Shown here: positions 17,956 to 21,839 of the stretch, piece by piece
How positions within the stretch are numbered: the stretch's first letter is position 1
Layout of the letters: each line of letters starts with the position of its first letter
From: Cudoniella acicularis
Lineage: Eukaryota; Ascomycota; Leotiomycetes; Helotiales; Helotiaceae
NCBI GenBank assembly: GCA_013054445.1
Contig: JAAMPI010000975.1
Span: forward strand, 1 to 21,839
Direction: 5' to 3'
DNA: 21,839 nucleotides
Made by a program: the position numbers and the translations under genes
Notes under the pieces: model-generated
Told to the model about the DNA's origin: nothing
The model's input: only the letters and a program-made list of their open reading frames with translations
The model's database searches: none

Positions 17956-18515
17956 ATGGAAGCGCCTGAAACCCCAAACCGCATGCACTACGATCGTGTT
18001 CTATTTCTAAAGGGCAACCCACTACTCCGTTCCTTATGCCTATGGGCAATATTCCGCGAGGAGCATCGTCGAGATCTTCACTATTTCCAAATTCATATAC
18101 TAAAGGTTCCTACAAAACATCATCCTCGGAAGTTGTGGTTGGAAGACCAAGGGAATTTTGATGGGCCACTTGGCTGGGAGGGGCATATCGTGCACCCAAG
18201 CCAGTATTGCCACGAGCCGAAAACTTATCACGAAGATGACGAAGAAGAAATTTCTCCACAGATCGGAAAAGGATTGAAGTACTGCGCAAGGAACAATTAA
18301 GACAGGACCAACTGAGGCGGGAAGAACTGAAGCAGGAACAACCGAGGCAAGAACTGGAGCAGGAAGACTTGGAGGCTTTGAGTAGGTTGAGCCATGTCCA
18401 GGCAAAGGGAATGCGATCAAGGTGGTGGAATAAGATGTTGCCAAACGCATTGAAAAAGCCAGCTAGAGAAGAAACCAAAAATGCTCAAGATGCTTCAACC
18501 ACAAGCCGAGACTAG
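17956..18515 (+). pseudogene. hypothetical coding locus with a frame break (frameshift or unrecognised intron)
   Basis: I do not recognise the product. ATG 17956 (context AATAAAATGG) opens a coding-like frame rich in Trp, His and charged residues (RSLCLWAIFREEHRRDLHYF) that runs to about 18260 and ends at TAA 18298-18300. A second frame, open from 18240 to TAG 18513-18515, is equally coding-like: a charged, Gln/Glu/Arg-rich helix with five-residue repeats, then ALSRLSHVQAKGMRSRWWNK. The second frame has no start of its own and the two overlap. Joining them needs a shift of one reading frame. TTTCTCCACAG at 18251-18261 is a good acceptor with a TGAC branch, but I found no donor of matching phase upstream. 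A pseudogene, an assembly indel or an unusual intron all remain possible. A 15-bp tandem repeat lies in the second half. Confidence 0.45.
18289..18360 (+). repeat. 15-bp imperfect tandem repeat (about 4.8 units)
   Basis: The units start at 18289, 18304, 18319 and 18334 (consensus AGGAACAACTGAGGC), then a 12-bp unit from 18349. In the frame open from 18240 each unit encodes five residues of the type K/R-E/Q-x-L-R, giving a highly charged helix. Substitutions between units keep charge and polarity, which suggests the frame has been under selection. Confidence 0.75.
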
Positions 18516-18667
18516 GAAGGCGTATAAACATAGCCATATATCATGAGGGATCAAATAGACCAATATTCACAATAATTTTGGGGTGAATTATGTACTGTCC
18601 TAGAACCGTTGGCATCCGTGGCCAATTACAACCTGGACGCCTGCAATGCATGCTACCCTGAATTTGC
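18516..18667. other. short convergent region before gda1
   Basis: Only 152 bp separate the end of the plus-strand locus from the gda1 stop codon. It is AT-rich and should hold 3' UTR sequence. Nothing else is seen. Confidence 0.5.
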
Positions 18668-20436
18668 CTATGAGATCTCCTTGACCCGACATTTCCAGCC
18701 AGACGATTGGCTAAGTAAAGGCAAACTAGGAGTTGGAATTAGCAAAAAATTCAATAGTATGATGGCTTCAGAAACTCACCTAGCTCCAAGACACCATCCA
18801 AGCTCATTGCCCTTAATTTTCTTGGCAATTTTGACTTCTCTGTCAATAGGCATTTCATACCCAGTATGAAGAAGTGCAACCATAAAGTTAAGGTCAAGAC
18901 AGTGCTCAGGGCGTTCGCTCAACTCTTTCACTGCGCCAGGAACGCCTTCAAATACATCCCAACTGGATACACCGCCACACACTTGGTCGGTCAAACGGTG
19001 TAGCTCCTTCAATGTAAAAGACTCGGGCATCCCAAGAGGATCAGTACGATCAAAAAAGTACGAGAATGTATAGACATCTTCATGAGAAAATGTCTTCTCC
19101 AGAGAAGGTTGATGAACACCGTTGAATGAACATGGGGCAACCTTGCATTCAGCTTCCTTGAACAAGATCTTCTCTGCGAGCTTACGGCACTGAGCTGGAG
19201 CTGGCGATGATGGACCAGTCATATTGACTGATAGCTTCTCCCCTAGAGGGTGGTCTTTTGAGAGCTTAACATCAACAGGACGGGTCATGCCTGGAGCAAT
19301 ACAAGGATTCGTAACGGGTTGAAGAGTCCAAGCTGAATCAGTAGGGTTGGTCGTGTGAATATCCTCGATAAGCGCACGATGAATTGACTCGCGGGCAGAC
19401 ATGAGACCGTACCCAAGATGTGAGTGCTGGTACAATTCGAAATCTCTTCCGCCGAATTCGAGCTTGTATTTATGATCGCCCTCCTCCATCTTCGCTGGCA
19501 TCTTGAAAGTTGGCTCAAAGACAACCTGAGTAGAACCACCACCTAGATCGAAAACTGCGGCAGTTTTGGTTTTCTCTGGTCCACCAATGTTGCCCAACAA
19601 GAAATTTGTAGTAATCCATGCGTACACGCCTTCGTCTTTGCCTTCCATGATTTCCACGCCATTTTCTTCCTTCGAGACGACTGGGAAAGGATAGACAGTC
19701 TCCAGTCTGGTACGAACAGCATCAAGAATTTTGTTGGCCAGTACTGGTTCACTCCCTGGAGGATCTAGAAGACGAAGTCCGGCGGTCGCCTTAACTGCAA
19801 CAGGGGTGCAGCCCTTGAGCTCATCGGGAACGTGCTTCATAGCAACATCCATCAAAACATCGAGACTCTTGGCGGCACCTTCTGCGTCCTCTTTGTAAGA
19901 GCTTAATCCCGATCCTCCCTTTTTCTTTTCTGTCATCTTGAATTCCTCACTTTCAAGCTCCGGGGTGGGGCCGCAATTGTTGAATTTGTAGACATGGATA
20001 CGGGATCCAGTACTTCCTGCATCGATCATGAGGGCATATTGGACAATTGGCTTCGACTTATCGCTGGACTTCGAGCACTTCGTTGTGCCTAGCGACGGGT
20101 CCGAGGCTGTCTGACCTCCAACACTCGGCTTTTGTGTTACTATACGCAGCAGAATTAAGATCTTGTGAAGTCCAACAAAACAATTAACTGCTTACCTCCA
20201 CTATACACATCTACTCCGACGGGAGAGAGATAGTAGAATAGAAAGATGACGAAGAGCAGAATGCCCCCCGTCTTCAAATATCTGGATCGCTGACTTTGCG
20301 TCATCCAGGCGGCCTTTACTCTCTCCAGGATGCCGGCGGCGCTGTCACTCGCGCCTTTTGTACTGTATCTGGCTGGTTTCTCGTGAGGGTCGTGTGCTAC
20401 GTTTCTGGTCGGCAGCGAGACCGAAGTGCGTCGCAT
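18668..20436 (-). CDS. gda1: Golgi guanosine diphosphatase (GDA1/CD39 family)
   Basis: Gda1 hydrolyses GDP to GMP in the Golgi lumen, feeding the GDP-sugar/GMP antiport needed for protein and lipid mannosylation. Three exons (20436-20196, 20139-18780, 18725-18668) encode 552 residues. A single membrane anchor at about 56-75 (GGILLFVIFLFYYL) follows a basic cytosolic tail, so it is a type II protein. Apyrase conserved regions are present in order: DAGSTGSRIHVY (from 120), ATAGLR (198-203), EGVYAWITTNFLLG (250-263, catalytic Glu250) and DLGGGSTQVVF (from 278). The last exon is only 58 bp and adds the family ending ASLPLLSQ...GWKC; reading through its intron would stop one residue after the junction, so the GTGAGT donor at 18779 is real. 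The start is ATG 20436, since the earlier in-frame initiator at 20463 is TTG. Confidence 0.96.
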
Positions 20437-20973
20437 AAGGGAGAAAATCGCGGAGAAGCGCAAACCTAACGACTTGCCGACTGCGCAACTGGAGTATATG
20501 TGAAGAAAGGGGGAAGTGAAGAATGAAAGGTTGACATCAATAAGGGGGCGGAGGGAGAAAGACGCAGGAAATTCGACAATCTGGACACTCAGACCCCCTG
20601 ATAATTGGAAATAGATACGACCGGGATTGGGACGCTAATGCCCGATAGGGCTTAGACTGGGGGCTGACGGGTGCCACAATGGCTGACATAATTCATGGTC
20701 TTTCAGCCACTGGTGAGCCACAGCATGGACCTCACATGCGTCGCCTTCGCTGCCTGTAAACAAGAGAGTGTTTTACCATAGAATAGAATGGAAGAATCGT
20801 CCTTTAACTTTGTTATAATCTCCAGAATGTGCTCCCCGACTCCCTAAATTTACTTCTTCCGTTCTTGACATTCAGACCTCCTTCCCCAGATTGATTCCCG
20901 ACCCCGACTTCGACCCCTCTAGATCTAAACCTCCGATAAGCCAGCTGCCGGCCGATACCAAATTGCCTCGGAC
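20437..20973. promoter_or_regulatory. divergent promoter region of gda1 and the PPPDE-thioredoxin gene
   Basis: This 537-bp stretch separates two divergent housekeeping genes. The plus-strand leader just before 20974 is pyrimidine-rich, as is common in fungal leaders. No TATA box, repeat or RNA gene is recognised. Confidence 0.5.
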
Positions 20974-21839
20974 ATGGACGTCCAACTCTACGTATATGAT
21001 TTGTCCAAGGGACTTGTGCGGCAGATCTCTGCTGCCCTCCTTGGAACCCAAGTCGATGCCGTGTACCATACTTCGATTGTGATGGAAGGAATAGAATACG
21101 TTTACGATGGTGGCATCAAGACTGTTGACCCTGGCGGAACCCACCTGGGCAAGCCCTTGGAGATTAAGATGCTAGGAAAGACTCAGCTTCCAATGGATGT
21201 AATTATGGAATACCTGGAATCTTTAAAGGAGATATACACTGCCGAGGCATGTTTCCCCCTTCGTGTAAGGAACCATGAGCTAACAACGAGCCAGGCGTAT
21301 GATATCTGGACCCATAATTGCAACAACTTCTCAAACGATTTTGCCACCTTCCTGCTGGGTACTGGAATACCAGAGCATATTACGAATCTTCCTCAAACGG
21401 TCCTTAATACGCCTATCGGCAGAGCACTCCAGCCACAAGTCAACCAAATGGTTGATAAGAAGTATCAGAAGGGGGGACTATTGGGCATTGAAAACTCAGC
21501 CGATGCGCCGAAGACCCATCAGCAGTTTTCTGCAAGTGTTCGAAATGTCACGACAATGATTGAACTGGATAGAACACTTCAAGAAGCCGCAAGATCATGC
21601 GCTGTGATTTTCTTCACTTCAGCAAGCTGTCCACCATGTAAGAAGCTGTATCCACTGTACGACCAATTGGCAACCGAGACAGCACACAATGCCATTTTGA
21701 TCAAGGTGGATATCAGTAGATCTTATGATATCGGAACAAAATACGGTATTAGGGCAACTCCTACATTTCTCTCATTCTTACATGCGCCGAGGAAGACAGA
21801 TGGTCAGGCGCCGATCCATCACAGCTTCAAGGCAAAGTC
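20974..21839 (+). CDS. PPPDE (DeSI-type) peptidase-thioredoxin fusion protein (C-terminus beyond window)
   Basis: Two exons are visible, 20974-21246 and 21295 to the window edge, encoding 272 residues so far. The N-terminus is a PPPDE/DUF862 papain-fold domain of the desumoylating isopeptidase type: MDVQLYVYDLSKG, catalytic His32 (VYHTSIVMEGIEYVYDGGI) and catalytic Cys100 (WTHNCNNFSNDFATFLLGTG). After a linker, a thioredoxin domain begins near 175 with the redox motif CPPC (203-206) and the cis-Pro loop RATPTFLSF. In fungi this fusion commonly continues into a PUL domain, which would lie to the right (recalled architecture, not seen). The domains suggest removal of SUMO or ubiquitin together with redox function, with the partner unknown. 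The only intron (21247-21294) has a GC donor (GAG|GCATGT), a CTAAC branch and a CAG acceptor; splicing at the nearby GT puts a stop in frame. Confidence 0.93.
   Translation, partial: MDVQLYVYDLSKGLVRQISAALLGTQVDAVYHTSIVMEGIEYVYDGGIKTVDPGGTHLGKPLEIKMLGKTQLPMDVIMEYLESLKEIYTAEACFPLRVRNHELTTSQAYDIWTHNCNNFSNDFATFLLGTGIPEHITNLPQTVLNTPIGRALQPQVNQMVDKKYQKGGLLGIENSADAPKTHQQFSASVRNVTTMIELDRTLQEAARSCAVIFFTSASCPPCKKLYPLYDQLATETAHNAILIKVDISRSYDIGTKYGIRATPTFLSFLHAPRKTDGQAPIHHSFKAK

Noticed and set aside
18240..18300. Programmed -1 frameshifting at the frame change of the small locus.
   Set aside because: AAATTTC is present but in the wrong phase for the upstream frame, and cellular examples of this type are rare in fungi; mutation, assembly error or splicing is simpler.
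18100..18478. Two overlapping minus-strand frames of 116 and 122 codons with Ser/Pro/Val repeats.
   Set aside because: They are antisense shadows of the charged tandem-repeat coding region on the plus strand.

Overview
The window is nuclear DNA of a filamentous ascomycete. The evidence is dense genes split by short introns (mostly 47-130 bp) with GTAAGT-like donors and CTAAC-like branch sites, and core eukaryotic proteins in their fungal forms (Trs31, a Pdr16-type Sec14 protein, alpha-MPP, Dma1, Vps16, Gda1). Protein resemblance suggests Pezizomycotina, perhaps Leotiomycetes; the class is an inference. Eleven genes are supported or likely, plus one weak small candidate. I found no tRNA, rRNA, CRISPR array or intact transposon.

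Left part (1-5360): a TRAPP subunit gene runs off the left edge on the minus strand. It is followed by a minus-strand Pdr16/Pdr17-type phosphatidylinositol transfer protein. A gene-poor stretch (2333-3979) holds one doubtful spliced small ORF and a 145-bp MITE-like element with 22-bp inverted ends. A five-exon short-chain dehydrogenase on the plus strand follows, with a clear TATA box and a GC-AG intron.

Middle part (5361-14430): the mitochondrial processing peptidase alpha subunit (minus) and the FHA-RING ubiquitin ligase Dma1 (plus) diverge from a 794-bp promoter region carrying small tandem repeats, a CACGTG site and upstream ORFs. Dma1 converges on VPS16 (minus), the shared subunit of HOPS and CORVET. 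VPS16 diverges from the next gene across only 262 bp.

Right part (14432-21839): a Mg-chelatase-like, P-loop-less AAA+ relative (plus); an unrecognised 590-residue protein with a duplicated module and a run of GX3 repeats (minus); a small fast-evolving locus whose frame is broken or hides an intron (plus); Golgi guanosine diphosphatase Gda1 (minus); and a PPPDE-thioredoxin fusion protein that runs off the right edge (plus).

The genes do not form a pathway or a cluster. They look like ordinary housekeeping neighbours, with a loose theme of membrane traffic (Trs31, Vps16, Gda1, the Sec14-like protein) that is probably coincidence. I see no defence system, secondary-metabolite cluster or other new multi-gene system. 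The points worth following are the two GC-AG introns, the MITE-like element, the P-loop-less AAA+ protein with stop-free introns, the repeat architecture of the 590-residue protein, and the broken or cryptically spliced locus at 17956-18515.
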